NCBI RefSeq assembly: GCF_014648515.1
Contig: NZ_BMRG01000008.1
Span: 66,730-130,729, forward strand
Source: Saccharothrix coeruleofusca
Lineage (GTDB): Bacteria; Actinomycetota; Actinomycetes; Mycobacteriales; Pseudonocardiaceae
Reading direction: 5' to 3'
Length of the DNA: 64,000 bases
Of the stretch, positions 32,928 through 41,156 are shown piece after piece; the first letter of the stretch is position 1, and every line of letters begins with the position of its first letter. The position numbers and the translations under genes were made by a program. Under the pieces are notes generated by a model. That model saw nothing but the letters and a program-made list of their open reading frames with translations. It made no database searches and was not told the origin of the DNA.

Positions 32928-32948
32928 ATATTTCGACCGTCGAAATAT
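32928..32948. promoter_or_regulatory. MarR operator palindrome
   Basis: A perfect palindrome, ATATTTCGA-N3-TCGAAATAT, lies between the MarR and MMPL genes. It is AT-rich and of the expected size for a MarR dimer. Confidence 0.75.
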
Positions 32949-32987
32949 GTGTCGCTCGAAGTTCACAGCTCCGGAGGACATTGTCCC

Positions 32988-34997
32988 GTGACCGCGAAAC
33001 GATGGCTCCTGCCCGCGCTCATCGCCGTCGCCTGGCTGGCGCTGGGCGGCTTCGGCGGTCCCTACACCGGCAAGCTCAGCGATGTGGCGGTCAACGACAA
33101 CACCGCCTTCCTGCCCGAGTCCGCCGAGGCCACGGAGGTGGCCAACCGGCTGCGGGAGCTGGAGCGGAGCAACAGCCTGCCCGCGATCGTGATCGCCGAG
33201 CGCACCTCGGGCATCACCCCGGCCGACCGCGACTACCTGGCCGCCCGCGCCGCCGAGCTGCCCGGCGAGGCGTCCCCGCCGATCCCCTCCCAGCAGGACG
33301 GCCAGGCCCTCCAGGTGGTCGTCGCGGTCGGCGCGGACGATCCCGCCGGGGGCGTGGAGCGCATCCGCGAAGTGCTGGGGCAGGCCCCGGACGGGCTGAC
33401 CGTGCTGGTCACCGGCCCGGCCGCGCAGGTGGCCGACCTCAAGGAGGCGTTCGGCGGCATCGACGGGCTCCTGCTGCTGGTCGCGGGCGCGGTGGTGGCG
33501 GTGATCCTGGTGCTGGTCTACCGCAGCCCGCTGCTGCCGGTGCTGGTGCTGCTGTCCGGCGTGCTCGCGCTGGGCCTGGCCAGCCTGGCCGTCTACCTGC
33601 TGGCCGACCGCGACGTCATCGACCTCAACGGCCAGAGCCAGGGCATCCTGTCGATCCTGGTGTTCGGCGCGGCCACCGACTACGCGCTGCTGCTGGTCTC
33701 CCGCTACCGCGAGCAGTTGCGCGACACCGAGGACCGCTTCCAGGCCATGCGCACCGCCTGGCGGGCCACCCTGGAACCGATCGCCGCGTCCGCGGGCACG
33801 GTCGTGCTGGGCGTGCTGTGCCTGCTGTTCAGCGACCTCAACTCCAACAAGGGCCTCGGCCCGGTGGCCGCCATCGGCATCGCCGCCGCGTTCGCCGCCT
33901 CGGTGACCTTCCTGCCCGCCGCCCTGGTGCTGTTCGGCCGCGCCGCGTTCTGGCCGCGCCGCCCGGCGTTCGGCTCCGCGCACCCGGAGCGCAGCGGGCT
34001 GTGGGGCCGGGTCGCCCGCCTGGTCGCGACCCGGCCGCGCGCGACCTGGGTGGTGACCGCGCTGGTGCTGCTGGCGGGCGTGGCGTTCGTCCCGCAGCTG
34101 CGCGCCTCCGGCACCGCCCAGTCCGACGTCTTCCTCAACGAGGTCGACTCGGTGCGGGGCCAGGAGGTGCTGTCGCGGCACTTCCCCGGCGGCAGCGGCG
34201 CGCCCACGGTCGTGCTGGCGCGGGCGGAGCGGGCCGACGAGGTGGCCGCCGCCGCGCGGGTCGACGGGGTGGCCAAGGTCGACGTGACCAAGCGCGCCGA
34301 TGACCTGGCCAGGATCGACGTCGTGCTGGCCGACCCGGCCGACTCGGCGGCGGCCACCACGACCGTGCAACGGCTGCGGGACGCGGTGCGCGCGGTGCCC
34401 GGAGCCGAGGCCAAGGTGGGCGGGCCCACCGCGACCCAGCTCGACACCGAGCGCACCTCCGAGCGCGACCGGCTGGTCATCATCCCGATCGTGCTGGTGG
34501 TGATCTTCCTGGTGCTGGCGCTGCTGCTGCGCTCGCTGCTGGCACCGCTGCTGCTGATCGCCACCGTGGTGCTGTCCTTCGCCGCGACCATGGGCGTGTC
34601 CGCGCTGGTGTTCAACCACGTGCTCGACTTCCCCGGCGCGGACCCGGTGGTGCCGCTGTTCGGGTTCGTGTTTCTGGTGGCGCTGGGCATCGACTACAAC
34701 ATCTTCCTGATGACGCGCGTGCGCGAGGAGAGCCGGGAGCTGGGCACCCGCGAGGGCGTGCTGCGCGGCTTGACCATCACCGGCGGGGTGATCACCTCGG
34801 CGGGCGTGGTGCTGGCGGCGACGTTCTCGGCGCTGGCGGTGCTGCCGATCCTGTTCCTGGCGCAGATCGCGTTCATCGTCGCCTTCGGCGTCCTGCTGGA
34901 CACCCTGGTGGTGCGGTCGCTGCTGGTGCCCGCGCTGGCCGTGGACCTGGGCAGGCGCATCTGGTGGCCTTCGAAGCTCATGCGGGGCAAGGACTGA
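32988..34997 (+). CDS. MMPL-family transporter
   Basis: 669-aa RND/MMPL-type transporter. Two halves each begin with a helix and periplasmic domain, followed by five or six clustered helices. Family features include GQSQGILSILVFGAATDYALLLVSRYREQLR (helix 4-5 region with the proton-relay Asp-Tyr) and its repeat FVFLVALGIDYNIFLMTRVREE. The GTG follows GGAGGA. MMPL proteins export lipids or lipophilic compounds to the periplasm or envelope. The divergent MarR repressor and the palindrome suggest inducible drug or lipid export. No lipid-synthesis gene is adjacent. Confidence 0.92.
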   Translation: MTAKRWLLPALIAVAWLALGGFGGPYTGKLSDVAVNDNTAFLPESAEATEVANRLRELERSNSLPAIVIAERTSGITPADRDYLAARAAELPGEASPPIPSQQDGQALQVVVAVGADDPAGGVERIREVLGQAPDGLTVLVTGPAAQVADLKEAFGGIDGLLLLVAGAVVAVILVLVYRSPLLPVLVLLSGVLALGLASLAVYLLADRDVIDLNGQSQGILSILVFGAATDYALLLVSRYREQLRDTEDRFQAMRTAWRATLEPIAASAGTVVLGVLCLLFSDLNSNKGLGPVAAIGIAAAFAASVTFLPAALVLFGRAAFWPRRPAFGSAHPERSGLWGRVARLVATRPRATWVVTALVLLAGVAFVPQLRASGTAQSDVFLNEVDSVRGQEVLSRHFPGGSGAPTVVLARAERADEVAAAARVDGVAKVDVTKRADDLARIDVVLADPADSAAATTTVQRLRDAVRAVPGAEAKVGGPTATQLDTERTSERDRLVIIPIVLVVIFLVLALLLRSLLAPLLLIATVVLSFAATMGVSALVFNHVLDFPGADPVVPLFGFVFLVALGIDYNIFLMTRVREESRELGTREGVLRGLTITGGVITSAGVVLAATFSALAVLPILFLAQIAFIVAFGVLLDTLVVRSLLVPALAVDLGRRIWWPSKLMRGKD

Positions 34998-35020
34998 GGC
35001 GCGTGCGTTCACCGTCAAGT

Positions 35021-35168
35021 CATTGCAACGACAGTCGGGCTTCTCGTTGCATTGCTTTTAGCGGCTTTGCAACGATGTCTCGCCTTTAACCTGGCACTTT
35101 GCTCAGATCGGGTGACATCCTCGTTGTCGGGTTCCGGAACGCAACGTAGCGTTTCTGGAGTCAGAAAC
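35021..35168. promoter_or_regulatory. repeat-rich promoter region of S9 peptidase gene
   Basis: TTGCAACGA or its complement occurs three times (35023-35031, 35044-35052 inverted, 35067-35075). A palindrome GTTTCTG-N4-CAGAAAC is at 35151-35168. The area is AT-rich for this genome and may bind an unknown regulator; no coding potential is seen in the spacer (34998-35221). Confidence 0.45.
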
Positions 35169-35221
35169 AACGTGTCCGGGACGGCCGACGCGCCCGGAAC
35201 CGACCCCGAGGACGGACGAGG

Positions 35222-37498
35222 ATGAGCACCACCCAGGACTACCAGGCGGCGGAGCAGCTGCTCCGCCGCTCCGCCCGGCCCGGCGAGCTCGTCGTCGGCG
35301 ACAAGGTCGAACCGCGGTGGATCGACGGGGGCGCCCGCTTCTGGTACTCGGTCGGCACCGGTGTCGGCAGGCGGTTCGTGCTGGTCGACCCGGCGGCGGG
35401 CAGCCGTGCGCCCGCCTTCGACCACGACCTGCTCGCCGCCGCGCTGGCCACCGCCTCCGGGCAGCCGGTCGACCCCGGGGCGCTGCCCTTCGCCACCGTC
35501 GAACCGGTCGGCGACGCCGTGGAGTTCGACGCCCTCGGCGCGCGCTGGCGCTGCCGCCTGGACGACTACGCCTGCGAGCGGACCGAGCCCGCTCCGCCGG
35601 GCAACCCGCTGGAGGTGCCGTCGCCGGACAACCGGGTCGCGGTGTTCCGGCGGGGGCACGACCTGTGGGCGCGCTCGCGGTCCGACGGCCGGGAGTGGGC
35701 GCTGACCACCGATGGCGGGCCCGACCACCAGTACGGCACGGGTCCGGACTGCACGGGCAACGCCACCCTGCTGCGCAAGATCGGCCTGCCGCACCTGCCG
35801 CCCGCGGTGGTCTGGTCGCCCGACTCGACCAAGGTGCTGGCGCACCGCACCGACGAGCGCGGCGTCCGGCGGACCCACCTGGTGGAGGCCAGGCCCGCCG
35901 ACGGCGGCGCACCCGTCCTGCGCAGTCAGCGCTACGCCTACGCGGGGGACGAGGAACTGCCCCGAGCCGAACTGGTCGTGCTGGACGTCGCCGAGGGCGC
36001 GGTGGTCCGCGCGCGGGCCGAACCGCCGCTCATGGCGCAGATGTCGCCGATCGCGGCCCAGTGGGCGTGGTGGGCCCCGGACGGCTCGGCGGTGTACTAC
36101 CTCGACCGGCCGCGCGACCTGCGCACGCTCACCCTGTTCCGGCTGGATCCGACCACCGGCGAGGTCACCGCCGTGCTCAGCGAGACCGGTGCCACCCGCG
36201 TGGAGCCCAACCAGTGGGCCTACGAGCCGCCGCTGGTGCGGGTGCTGGCCCGGGAGGTGCTGTGGTACTCGCAGCGGGACGGCTGGGGCCACCTGTACCG
36301 GTACGACCTGCGCACCGGCGCGCTGCTCGGGCGGGTCACCTCCGGGCGGTGGGCGGTGCGGCAGGTCCTGCGCGTGGACGAGGCCGAGCGGGTGGTCTAC
36401 TTCACCGCCTCCGGACTGGTCGAGGAGGACCCGTACCGGCGCACGGTGTGCCGGGTCGGCCTGGACGGCTCCGGCTTCGCCAAGCTCACCGACGACGAGC
36501 TGGACCACGTCGTCACCGTGCCCGACGGCCAGGGGTACTTCCTCGACTCGGCGTCCACAGTGGACACTCCGCCGGTGACCACGGTCCGCGACTGGTCCGG
36601 CCGGGTGCTGGTCGAGCTGGAGCGGGCCGACATCGGCGGGCTCCTCGCCACCGGCTGGACGCCGCCGGAGCGGTTCCGGGTCAAGGCGGCCGACGGGGTG
36701 ACCGACGTCTACGGCGTGCTGTACCGGCCGCGCGGGTTCGACCCCGCCCGGCGCTACCCGGTGGTGGACAGCCTCTACCCCGGCCCGCAGGTCACCCGCG
36801 TCGCCCCGTGCTTCGACCAGGGCGGGATGGGGCTGGACGCGGAACCGCTGGCGGCGTTGGGCTTCGTGGTGGTGGCGCTGGACGGCCGGGGCACCCCTGG
36901 GCGGGACAAGTCCTTCCACGACGCCTCCTACGGCCGCTTGGCCGACGCGGGCGGCCTGGCCGACCACGTCGCCGCGCTGCGGCAGCTGGCCCGGACCCGG
37001 CCCTGGATGGACCTGGACCGGGTGGGCGCGTTCGGCCACTCCGGCGGCGGTTTCGCCGCGGTGCGGGCGATGCTGGACTTCCCCGAGGTCTTCCGGGTGG
37101 GCGTCGCCCTGTCCGGGCCGCACGACACCCGCTGCTTCAACGCGGGTTTCGTGGAGTCCTACGACGTGGCGGACAACCCGGAGGCGTGGGCGCGTTCCTC
37201 CAATGTGGACATAGCCGACCGGTTGGCGGGCAAGCTGCTGCTGGTCCACGGCGAGCTGGACGACCAGGTGCACCCGGATCACACGCTGCGGCTGGCCGAC
37301 CGGCTCATCGCCGCCGACAAGGACTTCGAGCTGCTCGTGGTGCCGGGGGCCGAGCACACGCTCATCGACTGCCTGGCCTACGTCCGCAAGCGCTGCTGGG
37401 ACTTCCTGGTGCGCGAGCTGGTGGGCGCGCGGCCGCCCGCCCACCGCCCCGCGCCCATCGCGCTGGGTCCGGAGCTGCTCGGCGGGCTGTTCGCCTGA
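35222..37498 (+). CDS. S9-family prolyl oligopeptidase/DPP IV-like peptidase
   Basis: 758-aa serine peptidase of clan SC. The N-terminal two-thirds is a beta-propeller of the DPP IV type (repeat segments such as WSPDSTKVLAHRTD and WAPDGSAVYYLDRP). The alpha/beta hydrolase domain carries Ser607 in GHSGGGF, Asp680 in HGELDDQV and His712 in GAEHTLID. There is no signal peptide, so it is cytoplasmic. Family enzymes release dipeptides from peptides with Pro or Ala near the N-terminus. The upstream TTGCAACGA repeats suggest regulation. Confidence 0.9.
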   Translation: MSTTQDYQAAEQLLRRSARPGELVVGDKVEPRWIDGGARFWYSVGTGVGRRFVLVDPAAGSRAPAFDHDLLAAALATASGQPVDPGALPFATVEPVGDAVEFDALGARWRCRLDDYACERTEPAPPGNPLEVPSPDNRVAVFRRGHDLWARSRSDGREWALTTDGGPDHQYGTGPDCTGNATLLRKIGLPHLPPAVVWSPDSTKVLAHRTDERGVRRTHLVEARPADGGAPVLRSQRYAYAGDEELPRAELVVLDVAEGAVVRARAEPPLMAQMSPIAAQWAWWAPDGSAVYYLDRPRDLRTLTLFRLDPTTGEVTAVLSETGATRVEPNQWAYEPPLVRVLAREVLWYSQRDGWGHLYRYDLRTGALLGRVTSGRWAVRQVLRVDEAERVVYFTASGLVEEDPYRRTVCRVGLDGSGFAKLTDDELDHVVTVPDGQGYFLDSASTVDTPPVTTVRDWSGRVLVELERADIGGLLATGWTPPERFRVKAADGVTDVYGVLYRPRGFDPARRYPVVDSLYPGPQVTRVAPCFDQGGMGLDAEPLAALGFVVVALDGRGTPGRDKSFHDASYGRLADAGGLADHVAALRQLARTRPWMDLDRVGAFGHSGGGFAAVRAMLDFPEVFRVGVALSGPHDTRCFNAGFVESYDVADNPEAWARSSNVDIADRLAGKLLLVHGELDDQVHPDHTLRLADRLIAADKDFELLVVPGAEHTLIDCLAYVRKRCWDFLVRELVGARPPAHRPAPIALGPELLGGLFA

Positions 37499-37531
37499 GC
37501 GCGCGACCGGCCCCGGTGGTCCGCCCTCGGG

Positions 37532-38551
37532 TCAGCGCCGCCGCAGCGACGGGTCGAGCAGCGCGGGCGGGGTGTCGTTCTTCTCGTGCGCGGCCAGGTC
37601 CACGCCGGGCGCGACGATCGCGTCGATCGCGTCCAGCACGTCGGCGGGCAGCGCGGTGTCGGCGGCGGCGAGCTGCGAGCCCAGGTGTTCCAGCGTGCGG
37701 GGGCCGATGAGCGCGCTGGTCACCGCCGGGTGCGCGGTGACGAACCCGAGCGCGAGCTGGATCAGGGTCAGGCCCGCCTCCTCGGCGACGGCCGCCAACC
37801 GCTCGACGGCGTCGAGCCTGGCCCGGTTGTGGGGCAGGGCGGTGTCGAAGCGCTGCGGCATGAACGTCGAGCGGTTGGTGCGGACCTCCCGGCCCGCGCG
37901 GACCGCGCCCGACAGCCAGCCCGACGCCAGCGGGCTCCACACCAGCACGCCGAGCCCGTACTGCTGGGCCACCGGCAGCACGTCGGCTTCGACCCCGCGC
38001 TGCAGGGCGGAGTAGCTGGGCTGCTCGGTGGTGTAGCGGCCGAGGTGGTGCTCGCGGGCGGCCCACTGGGCCTGCACGATGCGGTGGGCGGGGAAGGTGG
38101 AGGAGCCGAAGTAGCGGATCTTGCCCGCTCGCCGCAGGTCGGTCAGCGCCGACAGGGTCTCCTCGTCGCTGGTGCTCGGGTCCCACCGGTGGACCTGGTA
38201 GAGGTCGACGTGGTCGACGCCGAGGCGGCGCAGGCTGCCCTCCAGCGCGGTGGTCAGCCAGCGGCGCGAGCCACCCCGGTGGTTGCGCTCGTCACCCAGC
38301 GGCAGGCCCGCCTTCGTGGCCAGCACGACGTCGTCGCGGCGGCCCGCGATGGCCTTGCCGACCATCTCCTCGGACTCCCCGCCGCTGTAGGCGTCGGCGG
38401 TGTCGATGAGGTTGATCCCGCCTTCGAGGGCCGCGTCGACGATGGCGGTGGCCTCGTCCTGGCCGGTGCCGCCGACCCGCCCGAAGTTCATCGCGCCGAG
38501 CGCGAGGGAACTGACCTGCACGCCGGTGTGACCCAAAGTGCGGTACTGCAT
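37532..38551 (-). CDS. aldo/keto reductase
   Basis: 339-aa NADPH-dependent aldo/keto reductase (AKR11/12-like). The active-site elements are visible: DTADAYSGGESEEMVGK with the catalytic Tyr, ATKAGLP with Lys, YQVHRWD with His, and the C-terminal NADPH-binding SALIGPRTLEHL. ATG 38551 begins MQYRTLGHTG, the usual start. Upstream, two copies of GGAACATNGNTCC (38596-38608 and 38618-38630) form a likely operator. It reduces aldehydes or ketones; the physiological substrate is not evident. It is divergent from an epoxide hydrolase-like gene. Confidence 0.92.
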   Translation of the reverse strand: MQYRTLGHTGVQVSSLALGAMNFGRVGGTGQDEATAIVDAALEGGINLIDTADAYSGGESEEMVGKAIAGRRDDVVLATKAGLPLGDERNHRGGSRRWLTTALEGSLRRLGVDHVDLYQVHRWDPSTSDEETLSALTDLRRAGKIRYFGSSTFPAHRIVQAQWAAREHHLGRYTTEQPSYSALQRGVEADVLPVAQQYGLGVLVWSPLASGWLSGAVRAGREVRTNRSTFMPQRFDTALPHNRARLDAVERLAAVAEEAGLTLIQLALGFVTAHPAVTSALIGPRTLEHLGSQLAAADTALPADVLDAIDAIVAPGVDLAAHEKNDTPPALLDPSLRRR

Positions 38552-38595
38552 GACCGTGCTCCTCCTTGCGGCTGGTGCGCGACGCCCGAATAACC

Positions 38596-38719
38596 GGAAC
38601 ATCGCTCCACAAGTTACGGAACATAGTTCCACTTAGCAACTCCCATCCCCGAACCGAGCGTTCGGGACGACGGGTGGTAGTTGACGGCCCCCGGAGTCGC
38701 TTCGGGTAGTACTTGCCGA
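38596..38719. promoter_or_regulatory. operator cluster between AKR and alpha/beta hydrolase genes
   Basis: Two 13-bp GGAACATNGNTCC elements, 22 bp apart, sit near the AKR promoter. The 17-bp elements CGGGTGGTAGTTGACGG (38671-38687) and CGGGTAGTACTTGCCGA (38703-38719) sit near the hydrolase. The latter match the arm of the inverted repeat at 20486-20502. Confidence 0.6.
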
Positions 38720-38758
38720 CGCGGGCTGGGGGAGGGGGTTGTGGGCTACCTTGCGGGC

Positions 38759-39628
38759 GTGGACTTCGAGGAGATCGTCATCAGCACCGAGCGCCTCGAC
38801 TTCCCCGCGCTGGTCGCGGGGGACGGGCCGCCGGTGGTGTGCTGGCACGGGTTCCCCGACCACCCGGCCACGTTCGGGCCGCTGGCCGAGCGCTTGGTGG
38901 CCGCGGGCAGGCGGGTCGTCGCGCCGTTCCTGCGCGGGCACCACCCCGCCACCGCCGACCGGATGCCCCACGGAGACGGCCTCACGCTCGCCGCCGACGC
39001 CGCCGCGGTGGCCGAGGCGCTGTCCCCGGACCAGGGGGTGGACATGGTGGGGCACGACATCGGCGCGGGCATGGTGGCCAGGCTGGCCGCGCTGTGGCCG
39101 CACCGGCTGCGCCGCGGCGTCACCATGGCGGTGCCACCGCCCGGTGCCCTGCCCGCCCTGCTGACCGACCCCGAGCAGCAGCAGCGGTTCTTCTACCTGT
39201 GGCTGTTCCAGGTGCCCGAGGTGGCCGAGGCGCTGCTGGCGGTGAACCGGCGGCTGGTGGACCACCTGTGGGCGACCTGGTCGCCCGGCCTGAGCCTCGA
39301 CGAGCGCCACCGGGCGCGGGTGCACGAGCTGTACGGCGACCCGCAGGTGCTGCGCAACACCTTGAGGGTGTACCGCGCCAACTTCGACACCTCGCTGCGC
39401 GACCCCGAACTGGCGCCGCTGGCCGCGCGCAGCGAGCTGCCCGCCACGGTCCCGCTGCTGGTGCTGGCGGGCGCGGACGACGGCTGCCTGCCACCCGCCA
39501 CCTTCGCCGACGCGCGGGCGGCGCTGGCGCCCGGCTCATCGGTGCGGGTCGTGGCGGACGCGGGCCACTTCATGCACCTGGACCGGCCGGACGAGGTGGC
39601 CGAGCTGGTGCTGGACTGGATCGGCTGA
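38759..39628 (+). CDS. alpha/beta hydrolase, epoxide hydrolase/haloalkane dehalogenase-like
   Basis: 289-aa alpha/beta hydrolase. The oxyanion turn is WHGFPDHP, the nucleophile elbow is GHDIGAG with Asp100, and the catalytic His270 is in AGHFMHL. An Asp (not Ser) nucleophile is the hallmark of epoxide hydrolases and haloalkane dehalogenases. The cap region is rich in aromatic residues. GTG 38759 has TACCTT 6 nt upstream, so the message is probably leaderless. The substrate is unknown. Hairpin 39655-39682 follows. Confidence 0.88.
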   Translation: MDFEEIVISTERLDFPALVAGDGPPVVCWHGFPDHPATFGPLAERLVAAGRRVVAPFLRGHHPATADRMPHGDGLTLAADAAAVAEALSPDQGVDMVGHDIGAGMVARLAALWPHRLRRGVTMAVPPPGALPALLTDPEQQQRFFYLWLFQVPEVAEALLAVNRRLVDHLWATWSPGLSLDERHRARVHELYGDPQVLRNTLRVYRANFDTSLRDPELAPLAARSELPATVPLLVLAGADDGCLPPATFADARAALAPGSSVRVVADAGHFMHLDRPDEVAELVLDWIG

Positions 39629-39654
39629 CGCCGCCCCGCCCGCCGCGACCGGTC

Positions 39655-39682
39655 ACCCGCCGACCGGCCACTGTCGGCGGGT
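39655..39682 (+). terminator. terminator hairpin after hydrolase gene
   Basis: A perfect 10-bp stem, ACCCGCCGAC / GTCGGCGGGT, with an 8-nt loop, 26 nt after the stop. Confidence 0.7.
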
Positions 39683-39744
39683 AGGTTCGACCGGGCAAGG
39701 CTCAGCGCGGGCGGGCGGACCCGCCCCGGAACCCGGAGGGCCGC

Positions 39745-40578
39745 GTGGCACCGTCCTCGGAGAACTCGCTGGGGGCTTTCCTCCGGTCGCGGCGCGAGCG
39801 CGTGGACCCCGCGGCCGTCGGCCTGTCCTCGGCCACCCGCCGCCGCACGCCGGGGTTGCGCCGCGAGGAGGTCGCCCGCCGCGCGGACGTCAGCGTCGAG
39901 TGGTACACGCGCCTGGAGCAGGGCCGAGGGGGAACGCCGTCCGCGCGGGTGCTGCGGAGCGTGGCCGACGCCCTGCTGCTGAGCCGGGCGGAGCGCGAGC
40001 ACCTGTTCCTGCTCGTCCAGGGGCGGCGGGTGGACGCGCCGCGCGGCCCGGCGGCGGCCGTGGTCGACCCGCGCTTCCGCCGGGCGCTCGACGGCTTCCC
40101 GCACGCCCCGGCGTACCTCAAGACCGCGGCGTGGGACGTCGTGGCCTGGAACCGCGCGGCCCGGCTGGTGCTCTCCGACTACGAGGCCATGGAGCCGGGG
40201 GAGCGCAACGTGCTGAAGATCCTCTTCCTCGACCCGGCCTCGCGGAAGTTGTTGCGGCACTGGGAACGCGAAGCCGGACTGGCCGTGTCGACCTTCCGGC
40301 TCGAACTCGCCCGCTGGGGGACCACGAGCGAGGCCGAGCGACTGGTCCGGGAGCTGCGCGCGCGCAGCGCGGAGTTCGCCGGGATGTGGGAGGCCAACGA
40401 CGTCGGCGTGCTGGGCGAAGGCGTCAAGCACCTGGTCCACCCCACCGCGGGCGACCTCTCCCTGTGGTACTCGTCGTTCGCCGTGGACGACGAGCCCGGA
40501 CTCGGGATGGTGCTCTACACGCCGGACACCGAGCGGGACGCGGAGCGCATCCGGCGCCTCCTGGGCGACAGCGCCTGA
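39745..40578 (+). CDS. XRE-type regulator with MmyB-like ligand domain
   Basis: 277-aa regulator. An N-terminal XRE helix-turn-helix (SLGAFLRSRRERVDPAAVGL, TPGLRREEVARRADVSVEWYTRLEQGRG) precedes a C-terminal MmyB-like PAS-related domain (AWDVVAWNRAARLVLSDY, ERNVLKILFLDPASRKL) that binds fatty-acid-like ligands in related proteins. MmyB-type regulators are common near actinomycete redox genes. The GTG start gives the usual N-terminus. The following NTF2-like and hydrolase genes may be its targets, although the gap is 120 bp. Confidence 0.9.
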   Translation: MAPSSENSLGAFLRSRRERVDPAAVGLSSATRRRTPGLRREEVARRADVSVEWYTRLEQGRGGTPSARVLRSVADALLLSRAEREHLFLLVQGRRVDAPRGPAAAVVDPRFRRALDGFPHAPAYLKTAAWDVVAWNRAARLVLSDYEAMEPGERNVLKILFLDPASRKLLRHWEREAGLAVSTFRLELARWGTTSEAERLVRELRARSAEFAGMWEANDVGVLGEGVKHLVHPTAGDLSLWYSSFAVDDEPGLGMVLYTPDTERDAERIRRLLGDSA

Positions 40579-40698
40579 TCCGACGGGCGCTGGGGGGTAC
40601 TGGCGGTACCCGTATGACCACGGCGTGGTCGGACCCGCCGCGCGGGAACAGGATCTGCGGTGCACGCACGGACCACCGTCCCGAGAGGAGCAAGGACC

Positions 40699-41154
40699 GT
40701 GACCACCACCGCGCCGGTCGACGAACTCGCGCTGCGCATGGAGCAGTGGCGGAAGACCTTCGAGGCCAAGGACGTCGAGGGCATGATGTCCTTCTACGCC
40801 GACGGCGAGGCGTTCAGCGCCTTCGACCTCATGCCGCCCATCGAGTTCCGCGGCGGCGAGATGTGGCGCCGCAACTGGGTCGACTTCTTCGCCGCGTGGC
40901 GGGGCCCGCTGCGCCTGGACTTCGCCGACGTCGAGGTGCACGCCTCGACCGACCTCGGGTTCGCCCGCCTGCTGGTGCGCCTGGTCGGCACCATGAACGG
41001 CCAGGAGGTCGACCTGTGGGTGCGGACCACCAACTGCTTCCGCCGCGTCGACGGCCAGTGGCTGATGATCCACGACCACGTCTCGGTGCCGCTGGACTTC
41101 GCCACCGGTCGGGCGCTGACGACCCTGTCCCCGAGCAAGCCGATGGGGGAGTGA
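40699..41154 (+). CDS. NTF2-like / SnoaL-fold protein
   Basis: 151-aa small alpha-beta cone protein of the NTF2/SnoaL superfamily (MEQWRKTFEAKDVEGMMSFYADGEAFSAFDLMPPIEFRG, then WLMIHDHVSVPLDF). The family includes cyclases, isomerases and hydrolases, but also many of unknown role. GTG 40699 follows AGAGGAGCAAGG. The stop overlaps the region of the next start (GTGA at 41151), so it is co-translated with the downstream hydrolase. Position between an MmyB regulator and a hydrolase suggests a small catabolic unit. Confidence 0.85.
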   Translation: MTTTAPVDELALRMEQWRKTFEAKDVEGMMSFYADGEAFSAFDLMPPIEFRGGEMWRRNWVDFFAAWRGPLRLDFADVEVHASTDLGFARLLVRLVGTMNGQEVDLWVRTTNCFRRVDGQWLMIHDHVSVPLDFATGRALTTLSPSKPMGE

Positions 41155-41156
41155 CG

